Shown: positions 1 to 8,294 of the stretch, piece after piece
Numbering within the stretch: the first letter of the stretch is position 1
Layout of the letters: each line of letters starts with the position of its first letter
Notes under the pieces: model-generated
Databases searched by the model: none
Told to the model about the DNA's origin: nothing
What the model saw: the letters and a program-made list of their open reading frames with translations, nothing else
Position numbers and translations under genes: made by a program
Source: an uncultured Maricaulis sp.
GTDB lineage: Bacteria > Pseudomonadota > Alphaproteobacteria > Caulobacterales > Maricaulaceae
Length of the DNA stretch: 64,000 bases
Reading direction: 5' to 3'
Assembly: GCF_947259345.1 (NCBI RefSeq)
Contig: NZ_CAMYLS010000001.1
Coordinates: 1 to 64,000 of the forward strand

Positions 1-70
1 CCCGCCTGCCATCCGGGCATTCCAGTCTGGCGCTGTTGCGTCGCCAGGCGGGCGGGAAGGCCGCTGAACG

Positions 71-120
71 GGGGACAGGTAGAATTAACGCGCATGGCGA
101 CGTTAATTCTACCTGTCCCC
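71..120. repeat. REP-like perfect hairpin
   Basis: Two perfectly complementary 20-base arms (71-90 and 101-120) flank a 10-base loop. The outer ends read GGGGACAGGTAG and CTACCTGTCCCC and the inner ends carry AATTAACG/CGTTAATT. Sequences of this style (AATTAACG next to ACCTGTCCCC) resemble REP palindromes mobilised by IS200-like RAYT transposases; that link is from general knowledge. No transposase lies beside it and no second copy was noticed in the window. It ends 62 bases before the chosen lepA start, so it may sit in the lepA leader. Confidence 0.75.
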
Positions 121-182
121 ATTTCGGCCAAACAGCCTATCCCGCTTGGCCAAACGGCTTGGCGATGCTACCTGCCCGCTCC

Positions 183-1991
183 ATGACCATAGATCCGTCC
201 CTCATCCGCAATTTCTCCATCGTGGCCCATATCGACCACGGCAAATCAACGCTGGCCGACCGCCTCATCCAGGTGACGGGCGGGCTGACCCAGCGCGAGA
301 TGAAGGAGCAGGTGCTCGACAATATGGAGCTCGAGCGCGAGCGGGGCATTACGATCAAGGCCCAGACCGTGCGTCTGGACTATACGGCGAAGGACGGGAA
401 GACCTATGTCCTCAACCTGATCGACACGCCCGGCCATGTCGACTTCGCCTATGAGGTCAACCGCTCCCTGGCCGCCTGCGAAGGCTCCCTCCTCGTCGTC
501 GACGCCTCCCAGGGCGTGGAAGCCCAGACCCTGGCCAATGTCTATCAGGCCATCGAGGTCAATCACGAAATCGTCCCGGTTCTCAACAAGATCGACCTGC
601 CGGCCGCCGAGCCGGAGCGGGTCAAGGAACAGATCGAGGATGTGATCGGGCTGGACGCGTCTGATGCCGTTGAGATTTCCGCCAAGACGGGCCTCGGCAT
701 CGAGGATGTGCTGGAGGCGGTGGTGAAGCGTCTGCCACCGCCCAATGCCGGCAATCCGGACGCGCCGCTCAAGGCGATGCTGGTCGACAGCTGGTATGAT
801 GCCTATCTCGGCGTGATCTGTCTGGTCCGCGTGATCGACGGGACGCTGAAGAAGGGCATGAAAGTCCGCCTGATGGGCACCGGCGCCGCTTACCCGGTCG
901 ACGGGGTCGGCGTCTTCCGGCCCAAGAAGGAAGCCATCGACAGTCTCGGCCCGGGCGAGATCGGCTATCTCAATGCCTCGATCAAACAGGTGCGGGATGC
1001 GCGGGTCGGTGACACGGTCACTGATGACAAGCGCCCGGCCGACAAGGCCTTGACCGGCTACAAGCCGGCCCAGCCCGTGGTCTTCTGTGGCCTCTTCCCG
1101 GTCGACAGTGCCGAGTTCGAGGATCTGCGCGAAGCGATCGAGAAGCTGGCCCTCAATGACGCCTCCTTCTCCTACGAGATGGAGACCTCGGCGGCGCTCG
1201 GCTTCGGTTTCCGCTGTGGCTTCCTCGGCCTGCTCCATCTCGAAGTCATCCGCGAACGTCTCGAGCGCGAATACAATATCGAGCTGATCACCACGGCGCC
1301 GTCCGTGGTCTATCGCATCATCATGAATGATGGCTCCGAGATCGATCTGCACAATCCGGCCGACATGCCCGATCCGGTCAAGATCGACACCATTGCCGAG
1401 CCCTGGATCAAGGCCACCATTCTGGTGCCGGACGAGTATCTGGGCGGGGTTCTCAAACTCTGCCAGGACCGGCGCGGCAACCAGGTCGAGCTGACCTATG
1501 CCGGCAATCGCGCCTTGGTCGTCTATGAGCTGCCGCTCAATGAGGTCGTGTTCGACTTCTATGACCGCCTGAAATCGGTCACCAAGGGCTATGCCTCCTT
1601 CGATTATCAGTGGATCGAGGATCGCGTCGGCGACCTGGTGAAGATGTCGATCCTGGTCAATGACGAGCCGGTTGATGCGCTGTCCATGGTCGTCCACAAG
1701 GCCCGCGCCGACATGCGGGGTCGGTCCATGTGTGAAAAACTCAAGGATCTGATCCCGCGGCACATGTTCAAGATCCCGATCCAGGCCGCCCTCGGTGGCC
1801 GCATCATTGCCCGCGAAACCCTGTCCGCCCTGCGCAAGGACGTGACCGCCAAATGTTATGGCGGCGACGCCTCGCGCAAGCGCAAGCTTCTCGACAAGCA
1901 GAAGGCCGGCAAGAAAAAGATGCGCCAGTTCGGCAAGGTCGAAATCCCGCAGGAAGCCTTTATCGCCGCGCTCAAAATGGATGATGATTGA
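183..1991 (+). CDS. lepA: Elongation factor 4 (LepA)
   Basis: Translational GTPase that acts on the ribosome and is thought to back-translocate or remodel stalled elongation or initiation complexes. The 602-residue protein matches the usual LepA length. The G1 loop AHIDHGKST is at residues 15-23, followed by the switch region with RGITIK, the DTPGH motif and NKID. The C-terminal third ends in the lysine-rich LepA-specific tail ([13 protein letters not shown]). The frame stays open upstream to position 36, but the ATG at 183 gives the standard N-terminus ([18 protein letters not shown]). An ATG at 165 would add six residues. It stands alone on the plus strand. Confidence 0.97.
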   Translation: MTIDPSLIRNFSIVAHIDHGKSTLADRLIQVTGGLTQREMKEQVLDNMELERERGITIKAQTVRLDYTAKDGKTYVLNLIDTPGHVDFAYEVNRSLAACEGSLLVVDASQGVEAQTLANVYQAIEVNHEIVPVLNKIDLPAAEPERVKEQIEDVIGLDASDAVEISAKTGLGIEDVLEAVVKRLPPPNAGNPDAPLKAMLVDSWYDAYLGVICLVRVIDGTLKKGMKVRLMGTGAAYPVDGVGVFRPKKEAIDSLGPGEIGYLNASIKQVRDARVGDTVTDDKRPADKALTGYKPAQPVVFCGLFPVDSAEFEDLREAIEKLALNDASFSYEMETSAALGFGFRCGFLGLLHLEVIRERLEREYNIELITTAPSVVYRIIMNDGSEIDLHNPADMPDPVKIDTIAEPWIKATILVPDEYLGGVLKLCQDRRGNQVELTYAGNRALVVYELPLNEVVFDFYDRLKSVTKGYASFDYQWIEDRVGDLVKMSILVNDEPVDALSMVVHKARADMRGRSMCEKLKDLIPRHMFKIPIQAALGGRIIARETLSALRKDVTAKCYGGDASRKRKLLDKQKAGKKKMRQFGKVEIPQEAFIAALKMDDD

Positions 1992-2059
1992 TCGGGGCTT
2001 GCCTTCGGCTGATCACGCGCCATCTTCTTGACCAAGACACGCATGCCTCAGGGAGATTG

Positions 2060-2593
2060 ATGATGCGCCGCCATATCGCTGCCAGCCTTGCTGCCCTTGC
2101 CCTCACCGCTTCTCCGGCCCTCGCCGAGCTTGATGCCGGTGATGCCGCCGCCGATTTCACCGTCTCCGGCTTCCAGGCCGGTGAGCCGGTTTCCTTCCAC
2201 CTCGCCGAGGCGCTGGAAGAGGGGCCGGTCGTGCTCTTCTTCTTCCCGGCCGCCTTCACCTCGGGCTGCGAGGCCCAGGCCGCGGCCTTTGCCGAAGCGA
2301 TCGACCAGTTCACGGCCGAAGGCGCGCGCGTCATCGGTGTGACCGGCGGCAATACGGACCGCCTGGCCGAGTTCTCGACCCAGCATTGTGCCTCGGCTTT
2401 TCCGGTCTTTGCCGTCGAGGACGGCATGGCCCGAGACTATGATGCGCGCATGATGATGCGTCCGGGCTGGACCAATCGCACCTCCTATGTGATCGATCAA
2501 AATTCGACGATCGCGTTTTCCTGGTCCGATATGAGTCCTTACGAGCATGTCGATCAGACACTTGCCGCCGTTCGTGCGCTCAACATCGAATAA
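2060..2593 (+). CDS. Exported peroxiredoxin (AhpC/TSA, thioredoxin fold)
   Basis: Thiol peroxidase-like protein of 177 residues with a cleavable signal peptide (hydrophobic stretch 8-22 ending ALA), so it probably works in the periplasm. The peroxidatic cysteine is expected at Cys70 in FFPAAFTSGC, which fits the P-x(3)-(T/S)-x-x-C pattern of BCP/AhpC enzymes. Cys110 (STQHC) is the likely resolving cysteine, an atypical two-Cys arrangement. A good ribosome-binding site (GGGAG) precedes tandem ATGs at 2060 and 2063. Substrate and reductant are not evident. It follows lepA by 68 bases and is probably separately expressed. Confidence 0.85.
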   Translation: MMRRHIAASLAALALTASPALAELDAGDAAADFTVSGFQAGEPVSFHLAEALEEGPVVLFFFPAAFTSGCEAQAAAFAEAIDQFTAEGARVIGVTGGNTDRLAEFSTQHCASAFPVFAVEDGMARDYDARMMMRPGWTNRTSYVIDQNSTIAFSWSDMSPYEHVDQTLAAVRALNIE

Positions 2594-2727
2594 TCTTGCG
2601 CGCCGACCGGTCGGGGCCGGGGCGCGGTAGCGATATCATGCAGTGGACAAGCGCGTGGACATCGTGTTGCGGTGCGCCATGAAGGGAGGCGATTCTGGCC
2701 GCCTCGATGTCCTTGGGAAGCTGCGTG

Positions 2728-3933
2728 ATGTCCGACACTGTCGTTCTGTTTGAAAATGTCCACCCGGTCGCCGATATCGCCTTCAAGGCCGACGGCTATG
2801 CCATCGAGCGCCACACGGCGGCGCTGGATATCGAGGCGCTGCATGCGGCCCTCGGGCCGGCCGTGCTGGCTGGCATCCGCTCGCGCACCAAGATGAACCG
2901 GGCCGCCTTCGATGCCGCGCCCAATCTGCGGGCTCTGGGTTGTTTCTGCATCGGCACCAATCAGGTCGATCTCGATGTCGCGGCGGATCGGGGCATTCCG
3001 GTCTTCAACGGTCCCTTCGGCAATACGCGGTCCGTGGCCGAGCTGACTCTGGCCTCGATCATCATGTTGATGCGCGGCATCCCCATGCGTTCCGGCGCGG
3101 CGATGCGCGGCGAATGGCAGAAATCGGCGACCAATTCGCACGAGGTCCGCGCCAAGAAGCTGGGCATTGTCGGCTATGGCAATATCGGCTCGCAATTGTC
3201 GGTGCTGGCCAGCGCGCTGGGCATGCATGTCTATTTCTACGACACCGAACCCAAGCTGGCGCACGGCAATGCGCGCTCCTGTTCGAGCCTGGATGAATTG
3301 CTGGAAGTCTCGGACGTCGTGACCCTGCACGTTCCCTCAACCGACCAGACGCGCAATATCATGAGCCGCGAGGCGATCGCCAAGATGAAAAAGGGCGCCA
3401 TCCTGATCAATCAGGCGCGGGGCGATCTGGTCGATATCGACGCGCTCGCGGCGGCGCTGGAAAGCGGTCATCTGATCGGCGCGGCGGTCGACGTTTTCCC
3501 CAAGGAACCAGCGTCCAAGGACGAGGCCTTCGTTTCTCCCCTGCAAGCTTTCCACAACATCATCCTGACCCCGCATATCGGCGGCTCGACGCTGGAAGCC
3601 CAGCAGGCCATCGGCGAGGACGTCTCCGGCAAGCTGGCCCGCTTTGTCTCGCTGGGCGCCACCAAGGGCGCGGTCAATGTCCCCGAGATCGAACCCGGTC
3701 AGATCAAGCCCGGCCGGACGCGTCTGTTGAGCTTCCACTCCAATGCGCCGGGCTTCCTGTCACGGCTCAATGATGCGGTCAGCGCGTCGGGCGCCAATAT
3801 CGCCGCCCAGCAACTCGAGACCCGCGGCCAGCTGGGCTATGTCGCCGCGGATCTCGAGGGCGATCTACCGGCCGGTTTTGTCGACCATATCAGCGCGCTG
3901 GACGGATCGATCAGCGCCCGGCTGATCCGCTAG
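2728..3933 (+). CDS. serA: D-3-phosphoglycerate dehydrogenase
   Basis: Catalyses the first committed step of phosphorylated serine biosynthesis, oxidising 3-phosphoglycerate to 3-phosphohydroxypyruvate with NAD. The 401-residue length is close to the E. coli type. The Rossmann motif GYGNIG is at residues 149-154, followed by the family NQARGDLVDIDAL segment and the catalytic HIGGST. The C-terminal ~80 residues look like an ACT domain, the usual serine-feedback site. The ATG at 2728 is preferred over the one at 2707 because GGGAAG lies 7-12 bases ahead of it. Its stop interlocks with that of the convergent DUF4386 gene. serB lies nearby on the other strand. Confidence 0.95.
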   Translation: MSDTVVLFENVHPVADIAFKADGYAIERHTAALDIEALHAALGPAVLAGIRSRTKMNRAAFDAAPNLRALGCFCIGTNQVDLDVAADRGIPVFNGPFGNTRSVAELTLASIIMLMRGIPMRSGAAMRGEWQKSATNSHEVRAKKLGIVGYGNIGSQLSVLASALGMHVYFYDTEPKLAHGNARSCSSLDELLEVSDVVTLHVPSTDQTRNIMSREAIAKMKKGAILINQARGDLVDIDALAAALESGHLIGAAVDVFPKEPASKDEAFVSPLQAFHNIILTPHIGGSTLEAQQAIGEDVSGKLARFVSLGATKGAVNVPEIEPGQIKPGRTRLLSFHSNAPGFLSRLNDAVSASGANIAAQQLETRGQLGYVAADLEGDLPAGFVDHISALDGSISARLIR

Positions 3934-4658
3934 GTCGACGGGGCGACCCGGGTCTCCCACCGGCGGCGGTTGAGGCCGACGATCAGCAGCCAGCCAGTGA
4001 ATACGAATTCCGGCAGGGCGGCGGGAATAAGCAGCAAACCGCCGACCCCGGACAGGGATGGCAGTCCGAAATGTACGATGCCGAGCGCCAGATAGCTCAG
4101 GCCTGACAGCCCCATGAGGATGCCAAGAAAGCGCGGAAAATAGCCGGACCGGACCAGCAGGATGCCGAGCGCGCAGCCATGCAGGCCGAACAGCATGAGT
4201 GCGAGGATATAGCCTTCATTGTGCAGGCCGAGGAAGGTGAGGGCGAGTGTGCCGGCGGCGCCCGGCTCGAGCTGGCCGGCAATGGCAGTTTCGCCGAGCA
4301 GGATCAGCGGCGCTGTCTGGGCGAGGAGGGCTGCAACCAGGACAGCACTCATCACCAGGCGAACCGACAGGGCCAGTAGTGCGAGGCCGCGGTCCACCGG
4401 GGCCAAGAGGCGGTAGAAGGTCACGGCCAGCACAATATCAAGCACCAGGACCAGGAAATCGGCGAGAAGGCCCAGGCGAAACAATCCGTTCCGGCTCTGG
4501 ATCAGTTCGGCGGTGGCGCCGGCATCCTGCCAGTCGATCAGGCTGCCGCGGACCGCCATCTGGGCGAAGATTCCGCAGAGGATGATCGCAAGATAGGCCA
4601 GGCCGGACAGGCGGGCGAGCGCGACAGGATGGCGGGGGGGTGCGGATGTGCTGGGCAT
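3930..4658 (-). CDS. DUF4386-like membrane protein
   Basis: Predicted inner-membrane protein of 242 residues with about six hydrophobic helices (for example LAYLAIILCGIFAQMAV and LLADFLVLVLDIVLAVTFY). The order of helices and the 'RNGLFRLGLLADFL' segment fit the DUF4386 family, whose function is unknown. The ATG at 4658 has GGAG upstream; longer in-frame starts would only add a charged, unlikely leader. Its stop codon shares the four bases CTAG with the serA stop. It sits between serA and serB, but nothing in the sequence ties it to serine metabolism. Confidence 0.75.
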   Translation of the reverse strand: MPSTSAPPRHPVALARLSGLAYLAIILCGIFAQMAVRGSLIDWQDAGATAELIQSRNGLFRLGLLADFLVLVLDIVLAVTFYRLLAPVDRGLALLALSVRLVMSAVLVAALLAQTAPLILLGETAIAGQLEPGAAGTLALTFLGLHNEGYILALMLFGLHGCALGILLVRSGYFPRFLGILMGLSGLSYLALGIVHFGLPSLSGVGGLLLIPAALPEFVFTGWLLIVGLNRRRWETRVAPST

Positions 4659-4771
4659 GTGTGCTCCGATGCGGATCTGGTTGTGGCGCCGATGCTCGCG
4701 GCCCGCGCGGCTCGCGTCTTGCCGATTTCCGAATCGGCGCATCTTCCCATGAAATGGGGCCGTCTGGTCCG

Positions 4772-5446
4772 CTAGACGCCCAGCGCCTTGGCCAGCCCGT
4801 CGACCGTCCGCACATAGCTGGCGCCGGACCATTCGCAGGCCGCGATCACCACATCGCGCTTGGCGATCAGGCCGAAGCCGATGAAGCGATCGGCGGCACC
4901 GGCCTCATAGGCTTCGAAATCCGTCATGCCGTCACCGACCATGATGGTCTCATCGGCCTGTCCGGAAATCGAGGTCAGGATTTCGGCCTTTCCGCCATTG
5001 CGCGAGAGCGGGTAGTCCGTATCCAGGCCGGCGACGCGGTCGTCCTCCCACACGAAGCGATTGGCGTGAATATCGCCCTGTCTGAAGCCGAGATCGGCCA
5101 GAACCGGTTCGAGCAGGTCGGCAAACCCGCCGGAGATCGCGTGCAGCGTATCACCCTTCTCCCGCAATCGCGCGAGGAGCGGGGTCATGCCCGGTGTCAC
5201 ACGCTGCCGCAAATGCTCCGCAACCGCCGCAACGCCGTCGCGGTCGAGGGCCGCGAGTTGCAGGCGCGCCTCCAGGCTGTCGCGCAGAGCCATGCTGCCG
5301 GACATGCCGGCCTTGGTGATCTCGTGCAGACGGGCCTTGGCCGCGGCCCGGTCCGCGCGATCGGCGAGGGCGGCTTCCAGCGCGGTATCCAGCGACTCCA
5401 CGCGCAGCAAAGTCGAGTCCACATCAAAGGCGATCAATCGTGTCAC
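4772..5446 (-). CDS. serB: Phosphoserine phosphatase
   Basis: HAD-superfamily phosphatase of 224 residues predicted to release serine from phosphoserine, the last step of the pathway begun by serA. HAD motif I FDVDSTLL puts the nucleophile at Asp8 and the acid/base at Asp10. The cap region carries the SerB-type GMSGSMALRDSLEARL segment. Motif II is ISGGF and motif IV is GDGMTDFEAY. It lacks the N-terminal regulatory extension of some SerB proteins. The gene is on the minus strand upstream of the DUF4386 gene, 113 bases away, so the two may be cotranscribed. Confidence 0.93.
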   Translation of the reverse strand: MTRLIAFDVDSTLLRVESLDTALEAALADRADRAAAKARLHEITKAGMSGSMALRDSLEARLQLAALDRDGVAAVAEHLRQRVTPGMTPLLARLREKGDTLHAISGGFADLLEPVLADLGFRQGDIHANRFVWEDDRVAGLDTDYPLSRNGGKAEILTSISGQADETIMVGDGMTDFEAYEAGAADRFIGFGLIAKRDVVIAACEWSGASYVRTVDGLAKALGV

Positions 5447-5498
5447 AGGCCTGTCCTGGTCTCGTCCGGCGCCAGATTAGAGAGACACGACACGCTTG

Positions 5499-6386
5499 TC
5501 AGTCTTCAAGCCAGCTTGCGGGCAGGATCACCGGGCCGGTCTCATTGGCCGGACTCGTCGTGAGGTTGGTGATGGCGCCGGAACCGAGGTCAATCCGGAA
5601 GATGTCGCGGGCCTCGCTGTCGGCGGGCAGGCCCGTGAAAACCAAGTGCTGGCCCGTGCTGGACCAGGCGGAGGCAAGGTCATGACCGGGACGTGCGGTC
5701 CAGCGCCGGGCCTCGCCGCTCGCAAGCTCGAGTGTGAAAATCTCGGCATCCCCGTCGACGAACATGTCAAAGGCGAGCCGGTCATTGTTAGGCGACCAGG
5801 CCGGATGACCAAGATAGGTCGCACCATCTAGATAGACCCGCTCCTGCCCGGTGGCCATTTCGTGCACGACCAAACTCCAGCCAGCCTCGGTCCTGCGGGC
5901 AAAGGCGAGGCGGGTCTCGTCGCCGGACCAGGCCGGGTAGCGCTCGATCGCGTCGGACATGATGACCGGGGCGGCCGCGGGGCGCCCAAGGGCGCTGGCG
6001 AGCGTGACATCACCGCTTTCGGCATTGCCGGCACTGACCCGGTCGCTTTGCGGCAACCAGACCGGCAAGGCCTCGCCGTCGAATGGACCCAGGCTTTCGC
6101 AGCCTGGCAGGCGGCGCGCCTCGGCCGGGTCGGTGGCGAAGTCGGCATACACACCGCTCTGCTGCGCCGGGCGGATCCGTGGGCTGCCCTGGGGGCCGGG
6201 CCCGGCGCAGATCATTTGCAGCGGTCCGCCCAGCAGGGGGACGGCAAGAATATCGCCGGCGTCATTCGCATCGCTGGCGAAGAGAACAAGGTCGTCATGC
6301 CCATCCGCAGGTGACGGGGTTGGTGCGCAGGCCCAGAGGACCAAGAAGAGCAGGCTTGATCCGGTTGCTGCGCGACCCGCGGGCAT
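5499..6386 (-). CDS. TolB-like propeller lipoprotein
   Basis: Exported protein of 295 residues with a lipoprotein signal (LLFLVLWAC; lipidation Cys about residue 20). It is built of repeated PD40/WD40-like blades, seen as [41 protein letters not shown] and the intervening D-I-F/E-I-F strands, as in TolB propellers. It is too short for TolB itself and lacks its N-terminal domain, so a role in binding a periplasmic partner is only inferred. Its ATG overlaps the msrA stop (TGATG at 6384-6388), so translation is probably coupled to msrA. Confidence 0.75.
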   Translation of the reverse strand: MPAGRAATGSSLLFLVLWACAPTPSPADGHDDLVLFASDANDAGDILAVPLLGGPLQMICAGPGPQGSPRIRPAQQSGVYADFATDPAEARRLPGCESLGPFDGEALPVWLPQSDRVSAGNAESGDVTLASALGRPAAAPVIMSDAIERYPAWSGDETRLAFARRTEAGWSLVVHEMATGQERVYLDGATYLGHPAWSPNNDRLAFDMFVDGDAEIFTLELASGEARRWTARPGHDLASAWSSTGQHLVFTGLPADSEARDIFRIDLGSGAITNLTTSPANETGPVILPASWLED

Positions 6387-7039
6387 CAGGCCGGGGCGCC
6401 CGCGCCGATCGGGCAGACCACGCCGGTGCCGCCGATCCCGCAATAGCCGGACGGGTTCTTGGCCAGGTATTGCTGGTGATAATCCTCGGCATAGTAGAAG
6501 GGCCCGGCCGGTGCGATCTCGGTGGTGATCGCACCCAGGCCAGCCTTTGCCAGTTCTGCTTCATACGCCTTCGCCGACTGCCGCACCGTGTCGAGCTGCT
6601 CGTCCGCCGTCGTGTAGATGGCCGAGCGATACTGGGTGCCGCGATCATTGCCCTGTCGCATGCCCTGGGTCGGGTCGTGGGCTTCCCAAAAGCGTTTCAG
6701 GATGTCCTCAAGCGATATCAGGGTCGGATCGAATATCACACGAACAAGCTCGGCATGCCCGGTCGCGCCGGAACAGGTCTCTTCATAGGTCGGATTGGGT
6801 GTCGATCCGCCGCCATAGCCAACCGCCGTATGCCACACGCCGGGCGTCTCCCAGAAGATCCGCTCGGCGCCCCAGAAGCAGCCCAGGCCGAGATGCAATT
6901 CCACCATACCCTTCGGACGCGCCATGCGGATTTCGCGCCCGGTAATGAAATGCACCGGCGCGGTGGCAATGGGGGTCTCGCGACCGGGCAGGGCCTGGTC
7001 AGCAGGGATGATTTCGGATTTCCAGACAGGGTCTGACAT
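6386..7039 (-). CDS. msrA: Peptide methionine sulfoxide reductase A
   Basis: Reduces the S-epimer of methionine sulfoxide in proteins and free methionine. The signature GCFWGAER places the catalytic cysteine at Cys54 of 217 residues, and the C-terminal [16 protein letters not shown] supplies the two recycling cysteines of the three-Cys E. coli-type enzyme. The N-terminal ~45 residues before the catalytic core also match the long MsrA form. There is no obvious signal peptide, so it is cytoplasmic. It is followed with a one-base overlap by the propeller lipoprotein gene. Confidence 0.96.
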   Translation of the reverse strand: MSDPVWKSEIIPADQALPGRETPIATAPVHFITGREIRMARPKGMVELHLGLGCFWGAERIFWETPGVWHTAVGYGGGSTPNPTYEETCSGATGHAELVRVIFDPTLISLEDILKRFWEAHDPTQGMRQGNDRGTQYRSAIYTTADEQLDTVRQSAKAYEAELAKAGLGAITTEIAPAGPFYYAEDYHQQYLAKNPSGYCGIGGTGVVCPIGAGAPA

Positions 7040-7123
7040 GCGGGGGCTCCAGCGCCACGGGATCGACCCTCAAAATAGGTGTCCCGCGCGCAAAAACCAG
7101 AGCCCCCGTCCGCTGAAACTGCG

Positions 7124-7717
7124 TCAGCTGCCGATCCGGCTCCGCTCGATGCGCTGGAAGGGCTGCCAGGTCTCGCCGGCATCGCCACTCGCTTCGATCA
7201 GCATGCTGTGATGGTCGCGGTCGGCGATCTCGATGGTGAGCCGGAAATGCGTGCGCGAGCCGTCCGCATTCACGAAGGGCGTGTCAGCGCGCAGATCGTC
7301 GACGACGAGGCGGTTATCGTCTTCCATCACGCCCTCGTACACATCCATATTGCCCCAGGTATCGTCCAGCGCCACCAGCCGGAAGACATCCCGGTTCTGG
7401 TCGTACTGGATCGTGGTTTCCAGGCGCCAGGGCTTGACCGGACGCTCGGGCACATCCTCGCGCAGGGCCATATTGTCGAGCAGATAGCGGATGGTGACGG
7501 TGTAGGCCGTCTCGCCACCGGTCCAGCCGCCCTCGCGGTCACTGTCATACTCCCGAACCGACCAGGCGCCGGCCAGCGGTGCCAGCCGGTCCATCTCCGC
7601 GCGGGCTTCTGCCCCCCAGCTGCGGCGCATGGCCTCATCCTGAGCGAGCACGGCCGACGCGGCTCCGGCGAGCAGGCCGAAGACCAGGCCGCAAGCGGCC
7701 CATTGTCTGATTGTCAT
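7124..7717 (-). CDS. Exported protein of unknown function (DUF1579-like)
   Basis: A 197-residue protein with a clear signal peptide ([26 protein letters not shown]). The mature part contains [21 protein letters not shown], which resembles the opening of DUF1579/lipocalin-like domains ('L..L.G.W.....'), followed by beta-rich segments with many acidic residues. The function is not known. The ATG at 7717 has AGGGGA upstream. It lies 84 bases upstream of msrA on the same strand and may be cotranscribed with it. Confidence 0.7.
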   Translation of the reverse strand: MTIRQWAACGLVFGLLAGAASAVLAQDEAMRRSWGAEARAEMDRLAPLAGAWSVREYDSDREGGWTGGETAYTVTIRYLLDNMALREDVPERPVKPWRLETTIQYDQNRDVFRLVALDDTWGNMDVYEGVMEDDNRLVVDDLRADTPFVNADGSRTHFRLTIEIADRDHHSMLIEASGDAGETWQPFQRIERSRIGS

Positions 7718-7836
7718 GAATTTCCCCTGTGACCAGACGTGAATGACGAATGGCCCCCTTTCGCCGTCAGATTGCCGTTCCGACCGGCGACTGACAAATG
7801 ACGTCTTCGAAAGGTGCGAAAGCTGCCCGAGACGCC

Positions 7837-7864
7837 TTGCAGGATGCGCCGCGATGGGTATAGT
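7837..7864 (+). promoter_or_regulatory. Sigma70-type promoter of tRNA-Ser
   Basis: TTGCAG at 7837-7842 and TATAGT at 7859-7864 are separated by 16 bases and end 12 bases before the mature tRNA 5' end, as expected for a housekeeping promoter. Inferred from sequence alone. Confidence 0.65.
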
Positions 7865-7876
7865 CCGCGCCTTCGC

Positions 7877-7966
7877 GGTGAGGTGGCCGAGTGGTCGAAG
7901 GCGCACGCCTGGAACGCGTGTAGGCGGGTAACCGTCTCGTGGGTTCGAATCCCACCCTCACCGCCA
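7877..7966 (+). tRNA. tRNA-Ser(GGA)
   Basis: A 90-base class II tRNA with encoded CCA. The acceptor stem GGTGAGG (7877-7883) pairs with CCTCACC (7956-7962), the discriminator is G and CCA is at 7964-7966. The anticodon stem CACGC/GCGTG encloses loop CTGGAAC with anticodon GGA at 7911-7913. A long variable arm precedes the T arm GTGGG-TTCGAAT-CCCAC. It lies at the left edge of the mobile island, and tRNA genes are frequent island boundaries. Confidence 0.97.
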
Positions 7967-8039
7967 CATATCTTCTTGAAATAATTAGATAAAACGGCGC
8001 CGCGCAATTCCCGCGGTGTCTCCGCGCCTTCGCGGAATT

Positions 8040-8292
8040 TTCCCTGCATGGAGACTTGGGTGTCTCGGCGATCCGGGCGCGATATGGCCCACCGGTCTCT
8101 GTTCGCGCTTTCGGGCAGATCGGGTAGGGCGATTTCCCTGTTCTCCCCAGATCGCAGGGAAATTGGCGCGAAATAGCCCCATATCCCCGATGCAGGGAGG
8201 AATTAATCGCGACAATTCAGTGGGTTGTGAGGTATTTCCCTGCGCCGAATAACAGGGAATTGGCTTTCCCTGTTACCGACAAGAACAGGGAA
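8040..8292. repeat. TTCCCTG/CAGGGAA repeat array beside the recombinase
   Basis: The 328-base gap between tRNA-Ser and the recombinase stop has no convincing gene. It holds seven exact copies of the 7-mer TTCCCTG or its complement: forward at 8040, 8134, 8236 and 8266; reverse at 8155, 8253 and 8286. One near copy (CAGGGAG) is at 8193. Pairs form hairpins, notably AACAGGGAA/TTCCCTGTT at 8251-8274 and ATTTCCCTG/CAGGGAAAT at 8132-8163. Similar repeats ('NREF' when translated) are often seen at the end of alphaproteobacterial serine-recombinase islands, so this may be the attachment or recombinase-binding region. The exact att core cannot be fixed from one end. Confidence 0.7.
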
Positions 8293-8294
8293 AA

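Noticed and set aside
246-1763. Long open frame of about 505 codons antisense to lepA
   Set aside because: It mirrors the codon structure of lepA in a GC-rich genome, has a low-complexity His/Asp/Gly/Leu-rich translation and no motif.
2594-2727. Leader of serA considered as a riboswitch
   Set aside because: GC-rich inverted segments are present, but no known serine- or SAM-related riboswitch core could be traced.
5896-6300. Plus-strand frames over the propeller lipoprotein gene
   Set aside because: They are shadows of a gene with a lipobox and repeated blade motifs and show no independent coding signals.
8040-8292. Repeat cluster considered as a CRISPR array
   Set aside because: The units are 7-mers in both orientations with irregular spacing from about 12 to 94 bases; there are no 24-40 base repeats, uniform spacers or cas genes.
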